Shown here: in pieces, positions 15,430 through 26,838 of the stretch
Layout of the letters: the number at the start of each line of letters is the position of its first letter
Numbering within the stretch: the stretch's first letter is position 1
Assembly (NCBI GenBank): GCA_003290165.1
Contig: QNQO01001157.1
Span: 186,001 to 250,000, forward strand
Reading direction: 5' to 3'
DNA: 64,000 bases
Source of the DNA: Berberis thunbergii
Taxonomy: Eukaryota > Streptophyta > Magnoliopsida > Ranunculales > Berberidaceae
Notes under the pieces: generated by a model
The model's database searches: none
What the model was told of the DNA's origin: nothing
Seen by the model: only the letters and a program-made list of their open reading frames with translations
Program-made: the position numbers and the translations under genes

Positions 15430-18400
15430 ACCTAGATAACCAAAGTGCAGCTATGCGGAGATCCAAATATCAAAGCTAGCAATGCAATCCAGAATAATAA
15501 AAAACTAAGTAACAATAATTTAGCAAATGGGCACCAACTCCAAGAGTTGTTAATCAGCAAGGAACTGCCCGCCAACACGAAGTCCACCATGCAGAAACTT
15601 CATTAGTTTAAAAAAAACTTCGTAAGATGGACCATGCAAACCAAGCCAAGATCATTTGCGCTTCCTTCAAGGCCGGATTAGCTCAGTCTCAGCTCAGAGT
15701 TAAATTATTTGTTACTTTGATTTCGTTTCTTGTTTTTTATTTTTCATTTCAGTTTAGAAGACTTGTCCGTACAAGACACATTCCAGAAATAAAAACACAT
15801 TTTATTGATTGCAATGAGAATTATTACAAAGTTTGCCGACCAACTAATACATTAATTTATACATTACAAGTATATAAGTCTGATGCAAACATCTATCTGC
15901 TGAAACAATGGTAGAAACTTCGATCTACCAATCCGCTTCCGGAAGAGAAGGTGGAGAAAGTAAAGCGAGTGCAACAAAAAGCGGAGGAGCGCGCTCAATT
16001 CATTGATCCATTGAATTACCCCACAAAGACGATTCAAAAGTAGCAAACAAATTACTTGAAGAAGGTTGAGAGTACTAACTCAATTATTACTTGAAGAAGG
16101 AAGTGACAGAAAGCTAACAAAAATGTCCTGCGACAACGAGATTGTCGAGGTCTTACAATGCTACCAAATGGGGACACCTCTAAAATGTTTAATGCTTGAG
16201 GTCACGCAAAGATACCACCTCAGGGACGAGATTCACGACCTCCAACGCTCCTTTCAACCATAAACTAGCTGCAAAGACCATCCCTTGACAACAATAAATG
16301 GATAAGAGAGTGCTTGAGCACCGAAAGATGGAAGACATACTTGACCACCGAAAGGAAATCCATTACTCTTTTTCACAATGTAAGAAAATATTACACGACC
16401 TCATGGGAACAACCTGGTGCCCACCCAGATCAGGTGGCACCGCATAATAACAAGTCTTATCAAGACTCAATTTTGCAAATGTAAGAACATTCAAAGACTC
16501 CAGTGAGGGAGATCTTCCTTCGGCCTTTGGAAAATATAAAGCAAACTCTCTGGTAAGATGCATTTGATTAACATGTTTTACTATTCTCATTATAGTGCTT
16601 GAACGCAGAATAAACAGCCTATATGTAGGTGAAATGGTTCATGGAAAGGCGTCAACAAGCAATTACTTCAACATTAAATGTCGTACGAGAAATTGGAAAA
16701 ACGACGGTTTTATTTGCAACTGCACAAATCCACATGTTTTGAATTAATGACCTTACAAGCAGCCCCATTAACTAGGCCAGTAATTGATACTGAATCGTCT
16801 CACAAAATGCGATGTATCCATGGCACACTGATCCACAAAGAGTTTCTTTCTAATTGGGCCTTTCAACTAATGGACCCAAGCTTATGCCTTGCTAGATCCA
16901 GTCCAGCACACGCAAAGGAACAAACAACAAAGGCCCTGAGCGCCAACAGAATTTGGAGCACACCTACAGAGTGTTATCATTAAATCCAAGGCATCAACTC
17001 CACTATTATTTTGCTGTTATTTATTAAAGCCGGTCAATCAATTATTAGTCTGATCAATCGACTCGATACTGGAATCAGACCGTTAGGTGAGTTAAGTAAG
17101 TCAAGACAAGATGTTTCTACCCTTTATCTAAACGCTCTCCTAGCATTTCTCCCACTAGCCTCGGAGCGCAGTTCAATAGCCAGTCATTCCACCCGCTGAT
17201 ATGCTTTCTTGAAGCGTAAGAGATGTCGACCTCTTGATGCCAAGCTTGGTTGTTCATCCTTACTACGACTGGAGCAAACATACTGATCCAGGCATCTAGA
17301 TGAAGATTTTTGGAATCTGAATCACCCCAGCACCGCCCTTGGCCATCTTTATTGCATCAAGACCCTCATCAACAACTTTCCCTTTGCTTGCAACAATCAT
17401 CTCTTTTTAGCACATCGATCCAAAATTAGTTGACAGAGAAGAGGGAAGCGAGTTATTCTTTGGACCCGTTGTCAACTCAATATGAGGATGAGAGCGAAAA
17501 GATACACAGTACGGGCGATGACAACATGACCCTTCACCATGGCGTCGACAATTGGACGACTCTTCAACAGGTTCACAATTCAAAAAAGGCGGAACTCAAA
17601 GTTGTTCATTAAAAAGGTACGACCATCCTAAGCCTCTATGATCATCTACAACAACATTTTATTAAGAAACTCCACCTACTTGGTATTCAGTTTGGTTACA
17701 TCGTCCACGCCCACCATTTGCAAATACTCCCTCTCCAAGTCAAAAGGGGAGATAGGGGCCATGCCTGAGCATCATGCCCCTCAGAAATGACAATCTCATC
17801 CGGCACTTGCCAGACAGCATCACGTCCTTCAGACGAAGCCAAGCGTCTGCGGACGAATCTAGACAAAGCACGAGATCTCTTTGGATGCACAGAAGAAAGA
17901 AGTGCCTCATCTATTTCTGCCATCCTCGAAGGGTTCGGAACCCTGATCTTGGGAAGTTTTCTCTTCCTCGAAGCATACACACCTTCGGGCTTCAACTTCT
18001 TTACCTGAAAAAGAGTAGGAGCCATGTGCCAATGAGCTCATAGTCCGCTGCGCTCAACATTAGAAGACTTAACGACATCCACTACCTCTAGTCGAGGCAT
18101 GTCATAGAACACATCCAAAATTGTTTTATCTTTAGTAGAAAGTGGCGAAGTTGGAAATCTCCCTACAAAAAACACAACGGGTCAATCTAATATGTAGTTA
18201 ACACAAGCAAGACAAAAAAAAGTCAACTTACTCAGCGGTCTAAATTCATGCTCGGTCAGACAACCAACAAGCTCAAAGTACGTCGAGTCTGCAGGAGCCA
18301 TGAAACATAACTTCTCCATGATTTTACAACGTGCTCGTTTATCTGAGGAGAAGTAAGCAATTGCAACCCCCTCGAAGACACTTGGACACCAGCGTCCTTA

Positions 18401-19006
18401 GCCCTAATCAGAATGGCAATCAAAGTCCTATACCAGTTCAGTACAAGTTGAGTGGGTGCAATGCCGAAGTACTCTAGGAACTCTTAGATCTCCTTGATAA
18501 CAAGAAAACAAACACCCGATTGAAGTATACCTCGGTGAAAACAAATAAACCCTTCAGGAGGGTAGAACGGTGTTAGATCGCCGCCTAGAGTACAGAGCAC
18601 CAGATCATCAGGAATCCTGTATGTCTTACAAATTACTTCCCAGAACAGATTCTGAAAGCAACTTCTCCTCCAAAAACTTATGGCCCTTAGCGAACAGTTC
18701 ATTCTGTTGTCAATTCCGCCCTCATGAAAGAAAGTACAAGCTTTCGAATACGAATGTTAAGCAAAGTCAAAAGAACAAAAGACAATATGGCAAAGCAGAA
18801 TCCCTGAGATAGAAAGAGTAAATGGCTATACTCAACAGCTAGAGATCTATATATAAAATTGAACCCTCGCCTTTTCATATTTCATGCTGGCGCACAGTTA
18901 GTTAATGAAATTCGCCGCTCAAGGAAAGAACTCAGACTCAATCATCATGACTGCACAATACCTAGTGGATCGATAAGATGACCCATTAACTCGGGGGAGT
19001 AGTTGA
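15430..19006 (+). mobile_element. Internal 3' region of Gypsy copy 1, with purine tract
   Basis: This non-pol internal sequence shares long colinear similarity with copy 2: 16616-17110 with 36720-37205, and 17127-19006 with 39388-40827. Relative to copy 2 it lacks about 2.2 kb between 17110 and 17127. It ends in a GGGGGAG-type purine tract (18993-18999) just before the LTR B start at 19007. Confidence 0.75.
17696..18710 (-). pseudogene. Antisense ORF of Gypsy copy 1 (Transposase_28-like), broken
   Basis: On the strand opposite to gag, 18702-18484 encodes YPPEGFICFHRGILQSGV followed after a stop by FLEYFGIAPTQL-like sequence. 18025-17696 encodes a basic Lys/Arg-rich part. The PPEGF...H...G...L...GIAP.QL pattern is that of the PF04195 'putative gypsy type transposon' family. 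Such an antisense ORF downstream of pol is known in Tat-lineage elements; its role is unknown. The homologous stretch in copy 2 is 40464-39436. In-frame stops interrupt this copy. Confidence 0.6.
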
Positions 19007-19051
19007 TGATACATCACACTACACCAAAAACCCCATTTAGCCATGCCAACC

Positions 19052-19475
19052 TGGCCACGGCTCTAAACCGTTGGTATATTTGCCACGGCTACAAACCGTA
19101 AGACCTGGCCACGGCTTAAAACCGTTGGTATATTTGGAACGGCTAAAAACCGTGGCTAATATTAGCAACGGCTCCAAACCGTTGGAATTATTAGCAACGG
19201 TTTTAAACCGTTGCAACATAATACTTTAGCAACGGTTCTCAACCGTGGCTACGTATAGAAACGGCTCAAAACCGTTGCAAAAATAAAATTTAGCAACGGT
19301 TCTGAACCGTGGCTATGGATAGCAACGGCTTAGAACCGTTGCAACAAAATATTTTAGCAACGGTTCTAAACCGTGGCTATGGCTAGCAACGGCTCAAAAC
19401 CGTTGCAAAATAAAATTTAGCAACGGTTCTAAACCGTGGCTAGCTATAGCAACAGCTCAGAACCGTGGCTACATG
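19052..19475. repeat. Left subterminal palindrome array of CACTA
   Basis: About 14 units of 28-35 bp follow the pattern TAGC(A/C)ACGG(C/T)T..AAACCGT(T/G)G. Each unit is an inverted repeat of about 8-bp arms around a short loop. In CACTA elements such subterminal repeats are the binding sites for the TnpA protein. Confidence 0.85.
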
Positions 19476-19551
19476 AAAAGCTGAAAAAAATTTTGGGCGG
19501 GGTATATTGGCGCTCGACATTCCCTCCACTCGCCATCGACAATTTCCCTCC

Positions 19552-19860
19552 TCCCCTCCACTCGACCTCGTCTCCTTCGCTGCTCCCTCCCTCGAGTCGA
19601 CTTCCATCGAAGCTTCCCTCCTCCCCTCCACTCGACTCGTCTCCTTCGCTGCTCCCTCCCTCGACTCGACTTCCATCGAAGCTTCCCTCCTCCCCTCCAC
19701 TCGACTCGTCTCCTTCGCTGCTCCCTCCCTCGACTCGACTTCCTGCTCCCTCCCTCGACTCGACTTCCCTGCGCCTTCTTCCCTGCTCCCTCCCTCGACT
19801 TCCTTCCTCCCCTCCTTCCCTGCTCCTCCCTCGATTTCCCTCCTCCCCTGGTCTTCCCTC
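19552..19860. repeat. Pyrimidine-rich minisatellite in CACTA leader
   Basis: About three copies of a roughly 65-69 bp unit containing TCCACTCGACTCGTCTCC and CTCGACTCGACTTCC, then shorter derivatives. It sits between the subterminal repeats and the first intron-like region, probably in an untranslated leader. The long open frames on both strands are by-products of the C/T bias. Confidence 0.8.
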
Positions 19861-21289
19861 CACTCGGCGTCTTCAAATCAATCACGCCCTCTCTCGTACA
19901 GGTACCCTCTCTCTCTCTTGTATTTTTTTATGAAATTAGGGTTCCGAACAAATTGCAAGTCTTTGAGCATTGTTGACTAGGTATACAATTGCAAGTCTTT
20001 GAGTGATTGCAGAAGATGTTTTCATTTTGGGAAAAAATAACTAGGTATACAATTGGATTGGGGAAGATGTTTTCATTTTCGTTTCATATTTTTGTATTTA
20101 ATTTTTAATTTGATACATGTATTATCCTTGAATTTTTTTTTATTGGAATAGAGAAGTAATCTTATGTCCATATGGAGAAATATTCAATTGGTTGATTTAA
20201 ATGGTTGAAGTTGAAGAAAGAAATAAAACATTCTATCCCTGATGCTCTTCCATGTTCTAGTGCCATATGAATTAAACGGATGTCTAGGATGACTAGTGCC
20301 ATATGAATAAAGTCTATTTTTAAGTTTGTGATCGAGACGTATTTATTGATTGATTCTGCATACTGTTTGTGTCGCGAGCAACATCAACTGATGTTAGCAT
20401 TTCTGTAGCAGATTACAATAGCTCTCATATAGTGGAAATGTTGTATTGCTGATGTTGCCACTGATGTGTGAGTATCTTTGGTCACAGAGAATTGAATTGA
20501 AACTATTATCAGCGATGGTGATATTAGTTTTAGGGTCTAGTTGTACTATTTGAACCAAAGGAACAAAAGACTAATATGACAGTTTCGAAATCCTATACAA
20601 AAGCCAAAGGGAAAAAAATGAGGGTAATTCATTTTTATTTATTTTTTTCCATTTTGCAATTCCTAGCTTGTATTCTGTTCATTCAACTCGAATTAGTTCA
20701 TCATGATCCATGCTGGGTAGTTTGCAGTATACAACCACATGTAGACCACAAATGATCGTATTCATCAGTTATGATAACATATCTGAATACACATTTCATT
20801 TCCTTGGACAATCAAAGACTTCACTTAAACATTTGGGTTAAAGATTCTCTAAGATAAGTTGGTGAAGAAACAAAGACCAAGGAGTGAAAGACATGACACT
20901 TTGCTCCCTTGCTTGGAAATAAATAGATTCTCAAGTTGTTCATTAGGGATTGCAGAAGCTTCTTCGGAGAGGAGCAGATGAAGCAGTAATACACATTCAA
21001 CCAATATCCTAACAAGTTCCCCGTAAGCTTAGACAATTGGTCTCGTGTAAATGAAAAGAACGACTTTGGTTAACCATATTCAGAGTAAGTTCTAGTTAAT
21101 CAAGCAAACATGTTTATAAACAGTGAATGAAGAGACTTAATTTGTAAGGAATTAACGCGCGGTCATCTGTTCATCATCATAAGCTCCACAATGGGAAATG
21201 ATCAAATCCATCTTTAAGTACAAACATAAAAAATCAAAGAATAAAAGAAACATATAATACATTCATGAATGCATGCTCAACTTCCTCTC
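19861..21289. other. CACTA internal sequence, no gene recognised
   Basis: AT-rich. A CAGGTACCC site near 19900 could be a splice donor of a leader exon. No coding motif was recognised. Confidence 0.4.
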
Positions 21290-21424
21290 TCAATCACTTT
21301 TATCTTCAGCTTGTTGTCCCTCAGGTTCTTGCAATGAAATGACAGTCTCAAATGCTCCAACGAGTGCCTTCACCTTGCTCTTCCTCTTCCCCACAAGCTT
21401 ATGGGGAATGTCTAGTAATATCAT
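21290..21424 (-). pseudogene. Captured 3' exon of a calmodulin-binding-domain protein
   Basis: On the minus strand a 45-codon frame ends at a stop and contains KLVGKRKSKVKALVGAFETV followed by ISLQEPEGQQ. The RK.KVKALVGAFETVISLQ block is the core of the plant-specific calmodulin-binding domain at the C-terminus of several plant proteins (PF07839 family). An acceptor-like TTACTAG precedes ACATTCCCC at about 21412. Only this end of the gene is present and it is antisense to the CACTA gene, so it is a captured fragment rather than a functional gene. Confidence 0.72.
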
Positions 21425-24235
21425 CCACCAAAAGTTACAAAGAAGCTTTAATGGATAATTTTAACTTGTAATGTGCATTTTAAAACAAAATGTTTATATG
21501 TATGTTGGTCCACAAATTCTATTTTGTTGATGCTAATGATAATGTTGCTTTATTGTCTATCTTCCAGCTACAGCAGGAACAAACAAGGCTGCCTGCAGTG
21601 GCAATACTTTGAACACGAGGAAGCTTGATAAAGAAACATAAGTTCTTGCTCGTGAGTACTCAACTCTTTGGATTTTGTGGTTTCTTACAGTTTAATTGTA
21701 TCATCATTAGATTGCCTCTAGCTTCGACCAAGCTATTTTCTCACAATTTTATTTTGTTTTTGGTCATCAGTGTAGTAATCATAATTTACTGGGTTATGAA
21801 CGAGTTTCCATAGATATAATCAAAAGAATGAATATAAATAAATAAATAAATAAAGATGACTAGTACAAGAATGAAATTAAACAACATTGTGATTCATTCC
21901 CAAAGCCTAACCACAGCTGGTCTCAACATTTAATTAGGGGTTAGATTCTACGAACATAATGGGATTTTTTTTGTTTGTATGGATTGAAATGAATATGGGT
22001 TTGAATTTGTTTGTATGGATTGGGATCATTTTATCAGTTTAGGATTTACAGTTTTGATGATTAGACAGACCAAAAGTTTATAACTTGGATACTGATGATC
22101 TTTATCGGAATGTCGAGTTTGGTATAGTACCAATCAAATATGAAGTTTATGATTTTTCCTTTCAGTCTATTTGTTTTCTTTTATATTATGTGTTCTGACT
22201 TTTAATAGCTAAGATTCAATTTATTATAGGTTGAACTGGGATTTTGGGGATATTCTAATAGAGTCAACTTTAATGATACATAGGAGAACCAGTATTTACT
22301 CCCTCTGTTGTTGTCTTTGGTGATTTACAAGCTTGATTGTGAAGAGTCAACAGTGAGAGTTTCAATTTGTTAGAAAGGAGCTTTCCCTCACCTGCATACA
22401 ATATTTCCATGGGCCTATAACCAGAGTACAACATCTAAGCAATTGACTGAAATAGATCCAAGAAATGGTAGGAGTGTTTAGTGAAGACATAGAAATGTGA
22501 AATTCTAGGAAGGTTCCTTAGAAATAGGGATCCAAGTTCATTGCTAGTTGAAGGCTAAAATCACTCTCCCAACTCACATTGTCTTCTTTCAATCACTGAT
22601 AATGACATCTACGATGTTAACAACATCCATCCTCATTAGAGTAGGTTGCGGGTTAGAGTCTCATTATGGTCTGACTAGAATGGAGACTAATTACTCGCCG
22701 TGAATAACCTTCCAACTTTTTTAAACCATTCTATTGCAGCCTTGCCATTTCTGATATAGATATGAATAACCATGTCGTGTCTTTGTTTTCATAATGTTTT
22801 AATAAATGCCAACTGACTTCAGAGTTTGTGGTCCTAACTCCCTTTAAATAACAAGTCAAGATAATCACAAAACAAGGCCACAGATTATGAAGATAAGACT
22901 ACACAAACCAGAACAGAACATATCATCATTAAGCATACAATATGATTCACTTCTTCAATGTTTCAAATCATGATCATCGTTGCTGAGACCACAAATTTAC
23001 TGCTCAACTTAATTTATGATTTCAGTCATTGTAGATAATCTAGCGGACATAAGTAACACGCTGTCGACTTCCATTTATGAGTATTATTCTTTAAAAAATA
23101 TATATTTAACATATTTGTACATTAGATGTGCTTCATGACCTAATATCAGAAGCCTCTGAATGTAGTACCACATATGTTGAATTTCCTTTACTACACTTAC
23201 TAGTTTCCCTTTAAAAGTGTTTGTTGTTTCAAAATTGTGTGTTAAACACTATTTTTTGGAGAGAAATATTTCCTTCATTTATTCTAGGATCTTTTTCATT
23301 AGAAACCAAACACACCCTATTGTTTTGCATCCATCCGTTGACATGTCTGGCAATATTATAATCACTTGCCCTTTCAAAGTTTCACCATCTTACAGTCAGA
23401 TTGATGAAGCTTATACAAGTTGATCACAGGTGTCAGAGATTTCCAAAATGAGTTATACAAGGGAACCATCCTCATTTTCCATTTTCATTTATAAAATATC
23501 ACACATTTGTACGAGTCTGTTGATCAATATTAAGATGAGGTCTTTAAGGCTGATTGCCATGACTCAAGCGAAAAATGCATGTTTGCCCCAGAGTTCACTC
23601 TGGATAACGTTTGTAAAACGACGAGAAGTTGAATTATCTACTCAAAAGTTAATGGTGACAGTGAATTCGAAATACCTACCTGGACGTGATTAAGGATCAT
23701 AAATTCTGTAAATATAACCTCAATTGCACTGGTGAGGATCTAGATTCCTTCCCAACTTAGTTACATGATTTATGAAACATAAAACATAATAAGAAAACAT
23801 AAAACACAAATAGTTACATGATGACGGGTGGCATGTAGTTCTACATACTCAAAGAGGCTTGAACACTAATGTCGATAAAAAGGAAATTCCCACTGTGTAT
23901 CAAAGCATCTTGAAAGACAACCCCAACCTGAAGAGCTTACTGGAATTTTAATTGACTATGCTACAATATTTTTTGATGCATTTCTAATGCTATTTTAGTT
24001 ATCCTCTTTGGTTGAGACCAAATATTTTGTCTTTTTTTCTTATTTAGACTTTTGAGTTGGGAAAGGGAAGCTTTGTAGCTATGTATTCAGATTGGCTTTT
24101 CCAATGCTTTATAAAAAACTATTTGTGGTGATATGTTGTGGAATGAAATTATCTATAAATGTGGTGTATATAGTTGATTCTTATATCTTTTTGTTTGATA
24201 ATGGTTAATATCTATAACTGTCTTCATTGATAGAG
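21425..24235. other. CACTA internal sequence, probably intron or filler
   Basis: AT-rich with many stops. It may be a large leader intron of the downstream transposase-24-like gene, whose first coding exon is preceded by an acceptor (TTGATAG/AGATGGA). No other family was recognised. Confidence 0.4.
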
Positions 24236-25896
24236 ATGGATAGTACTCGCGGCAATGATCTCTCCACCATTGATGTCACCAGATCTACAAATGATGACAT
24301 TGAAGTTAAACAAACCATACAGTTCAACGTCCACGGTTTAGCAGTTGGACATGGTGCTAGAAATTTCAATAAAAACATTGGAAAGCTTGTTGAAACCCTG
24401 GTGCCCATCAAATTCAAGGGTTGGCACCATGTTACTGACAACTACAAAGAGGATGTGTGGAATGGCCTCAAGGTGAGATTTTACATATTTGATTTTCATA
24501 ATGTCTTATATTATTTTCAACTTATATCTCAATGGCTTATTTGCAGCGTGAATACGACATTCCAAATTATGTGAAAAAGAGTGTGCATTTGAAAATGCCT
24601 GAATATTATAGAAGGTTCAAAGCACATCTTAGGAAGAATTATTTGGATAAGTATCCTACCATTGAGGAACAAGAGAAGCATGTTCCAAATGGTGTAAGAG
24701 AGGAGGATTGGAAGGAGTTTGTTCGCCATGAGAGCACCCCTGAAGCGAAGGCAATTAGAGACCAAAATGCAAAAAACAAAAAGGCTTCAAAGTATGTATG
24801 GGGGGTGGCCAAAAGAGTGCTACAGAAGTAGAGTACGAAATGGTAATTGAGTTTCTAGCTACTAGTACGACATTATATACCATTTAACTTTATAGGCTGA
24901 GACTAATCTTTCAAGTATATAGGTTGAGAAGAACCCTGATGGAGAACCAGTCACACGCACTGACATATGGATTGCCTGTCACACGGGAAAGGATGGAAAA
25001 CCTACGCGTGGTTCTGAACAATATATGGTATGTGCCCAATGATGTCTTTTATACCCAATTCTTAATTTACTTTGTAGTTGTTTGAATATTATTTGTGTCC
25101 TGATTTATTTTATTTTTTCATTCTTTTGAAGGAACAAGTTAAAGCAAAAAAAGCTGCATTGCAAGAATCTTCAACTCAAGGTAACATTGACCTCACTATT
25201 GATGAGGATCCTCTAAGCCAAGTGTTTGGCCAAGAAGCGAGGGGACGTACTCGTTGTGTTGGAACCACTGTCTCTAAAAGGAAGTATGATGCTGCACTTC
25301 CCGCTCGTTCATTGCTATTGGAAAAAACATTGGAAGCCAAAAAAAGGGAAGAAAAATATGAAAGATTGGAAGAAAATGTTAGATGGATACGAGAGAGACT
25401 TGAAAGTGGAACTTATGTAAGACCATCAACAAGTGAGGGAATACAAGGAGTTGTTCAAAGAACTGAAGATACACCGTCATCCGGTGCACAATCGACAAGG
25501 CAACCAGATAATCCATTACCTCCATCTCCGTTACCACCATCTTCAGTACCTCCATCTCAATTACCACCATCTCCATTACCATCATCTTCTCAAGGTGTTG
25601 CGAGGTTTCCTTCTCCAAGCAATCATGTTCCTTCAGTGTCAAGGAGATACAAAGTTTGTGATTGGGAAAGGAATGTCATTGCGATAGCATTAGAGGTTGT
25701 AGATCCTATCCATCAATTCTCTTGCGCTTGTCATGGATCATTGAACCCTGCAACAGAGATCAGACTTTCCTTGTGCTTCAAATTCAAGACTGGGGTGAAA
25801 CTTTACAAAAGTGATCCAAAAGGAGACAAGATGGGGGATTTGGACGTTGGTGATTTCTTCGTATGGTGTAGAACTCATGCGGAACTTGATGATTGA
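24236..25896 (+). pseudogene. CACTA transposase-24-like (TnpA-type) gene, single frameshift
   Basis: Four exons: 24236-24472, 24547-24842, 24923-25027 and 25132-25896, with canonical GT-AG borders and all junctions in phase 0. The predicted product is about 467 residues. The N-terminal half has NKNIGKLVETLVPIKFKGWH, DVWNGLKREYDIP and a Lys-rich DIWIACHTGKDGKPTRGSEQ segment. This layout is typical of plant Transposase_24/En-Spm accessory proteins. A coiled, charged stretch (KTLEAKKREEKYERLEENVR) and a Pro/Ser-rich linker follow, then a C-terminal domain beginning YKVCDWERNVI. In this class the protein is thought to bind subterminal repeats and assist transposition. Exon 2 is out of frame at a run of six Gs (24800-24805): one extra G, or two fewer, would restore the frame through VEYEM to exon 3. 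The break could be real decay or a homopolymer sequencing error. Confidence 0.82.
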
Positions 25897-25921
25897 TAGG
25901 GGCATCTGAGGTCTATATTTT

Positions 25922-26032
25922 CTGAAATACAGTGGTGATGGACAAATTTCTGGGCAAGTGTTAGTCTACAGGCATCCAGGGTTGCACTTAGGTGATGTAC
26001 ATGTCTTGAATGCAATATACGTCAAAATATAA
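25922..26032 (+). pseudogene. Captured fragment of an RNA-dependent RNA polymerase gene (RDR-like)
   Basis: The frame reads LKYSGDGQISGQVLVYRHPG then LHLGDVHVLNAIYVK before a stop. The G.VLVYR.PGLH.GDVHVL.A.YV pattern is characteristic of plant cellular RDR proteins (eukaryotic RdRP family that makes double-stranded RNA for silencing), most like the RDR3/4/5 class. It directly follows the transposase-24-like stop codon. Only about 35 residues are present, so it is a captured fragment and cannot have polymerase activity. Confidence 0.62.
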
Positions 26033-26158
26033 TTTATGTTCTTGCATACCTACTGCTAAACTAGTGATCGTTATCATGGATGACTAGTATGTTTCCTTTG
26101 TGGATTTTATTGTGAAAGGTGATGTGCAACTCACTTGTTACTTGGTTTGTTTATGCAG

Positions 26159-26838
26159 TGAACCATATGTTACCGAAGAGGAGTTGAAGCTGATGCTTCG
26201 AGGAGCAGAACTCAGTGGGGCTATAGAAGAGGAAGAACAGGTTGCACATGTGCACTTTTGGAGTTGTTATTAGATGTGTACCATATCCGTATTTTACTGT
26301 TTGAGAAAAAGGAACTTTTCCCGTCATTCTAATATTGTAGGGCTGTTTTGCAGGATATGATTGAAACCGTGTTAGAGATAAAAGATACTCATGTCAGGGA
26401 GGTGATGACGCCTCTGGTAGATGTAGTTGCTATTGACGCTAGTGCAACATTAAATGAGTTCCATGATCTGTGGGTAACTCATCAATATTTCTAGGTATAA
26501 GAAGCCATTTAGTAGTGTTAACAAAAAAAGCAGCTATTAAGTAAATTACTTGAACACCTCATGGGCTAAGAGTTTCGTGGACATTTTTAGGGTGCCTGTT
26601 TTTGAGCAGCGGATTGATAACATAGTACGTATTGCTTATGCAATGGATCTGTTAGATTATGTACCAAAAGTAAACTAATTTTCTCATTTTCTAATCACAA
26701 CTTTATTTCTATAATGTTGGATTGGGTAACAATTTTCTGATGCCAACAGAGTTATTCTCTGTTTGATTTTGCAGGGTGAGATACTAGAAAGTTCTAAGGT
26801 GGGGGATATGGCACAGAAGCCTGCATATTTTGTACCTG
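26159..26838 (+). pseudogene. Captured exons of a DUF21/CBS-domain membrane protein gene
   Basis: Four exons with their introns are recognisable: 26159-26240 (VTEEELKLMLRGAELSGAIE), 26354-26494 (EIKDTHVREVMTPLVDVVAI), 26591-26669 (RVPVFEQRIDNIVRIAYAMD) and 26775-26838 (GEILESSKVGDMAQKPAYFV). This order is that of plant chloroplast-type DUF21 plus CBS-pair proteins related to the CNNM/CorC family. The transmembrane N-terminus and the second CBS half are missing. Exon 2 has one extra base near its donor (TATTTCTAG instead of an expected TATTCTAG), which adds a stop. The presence of introns shows capture of genomic DNA, not cDNA. Confidence 0.85.

Noticed and set aside
19440..19980. Several long frames in the pyrimidine-rich CACTA leader
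   Set aside because: They follow a 65-69 bp minisatellite and the palindromes; products are repetitive and open on both strands.
26159..26838. An intact DUF21/CBS gene
   Set aside because: Only four middle exons are present, one with an extra base, and they lie inside the CACTA element.
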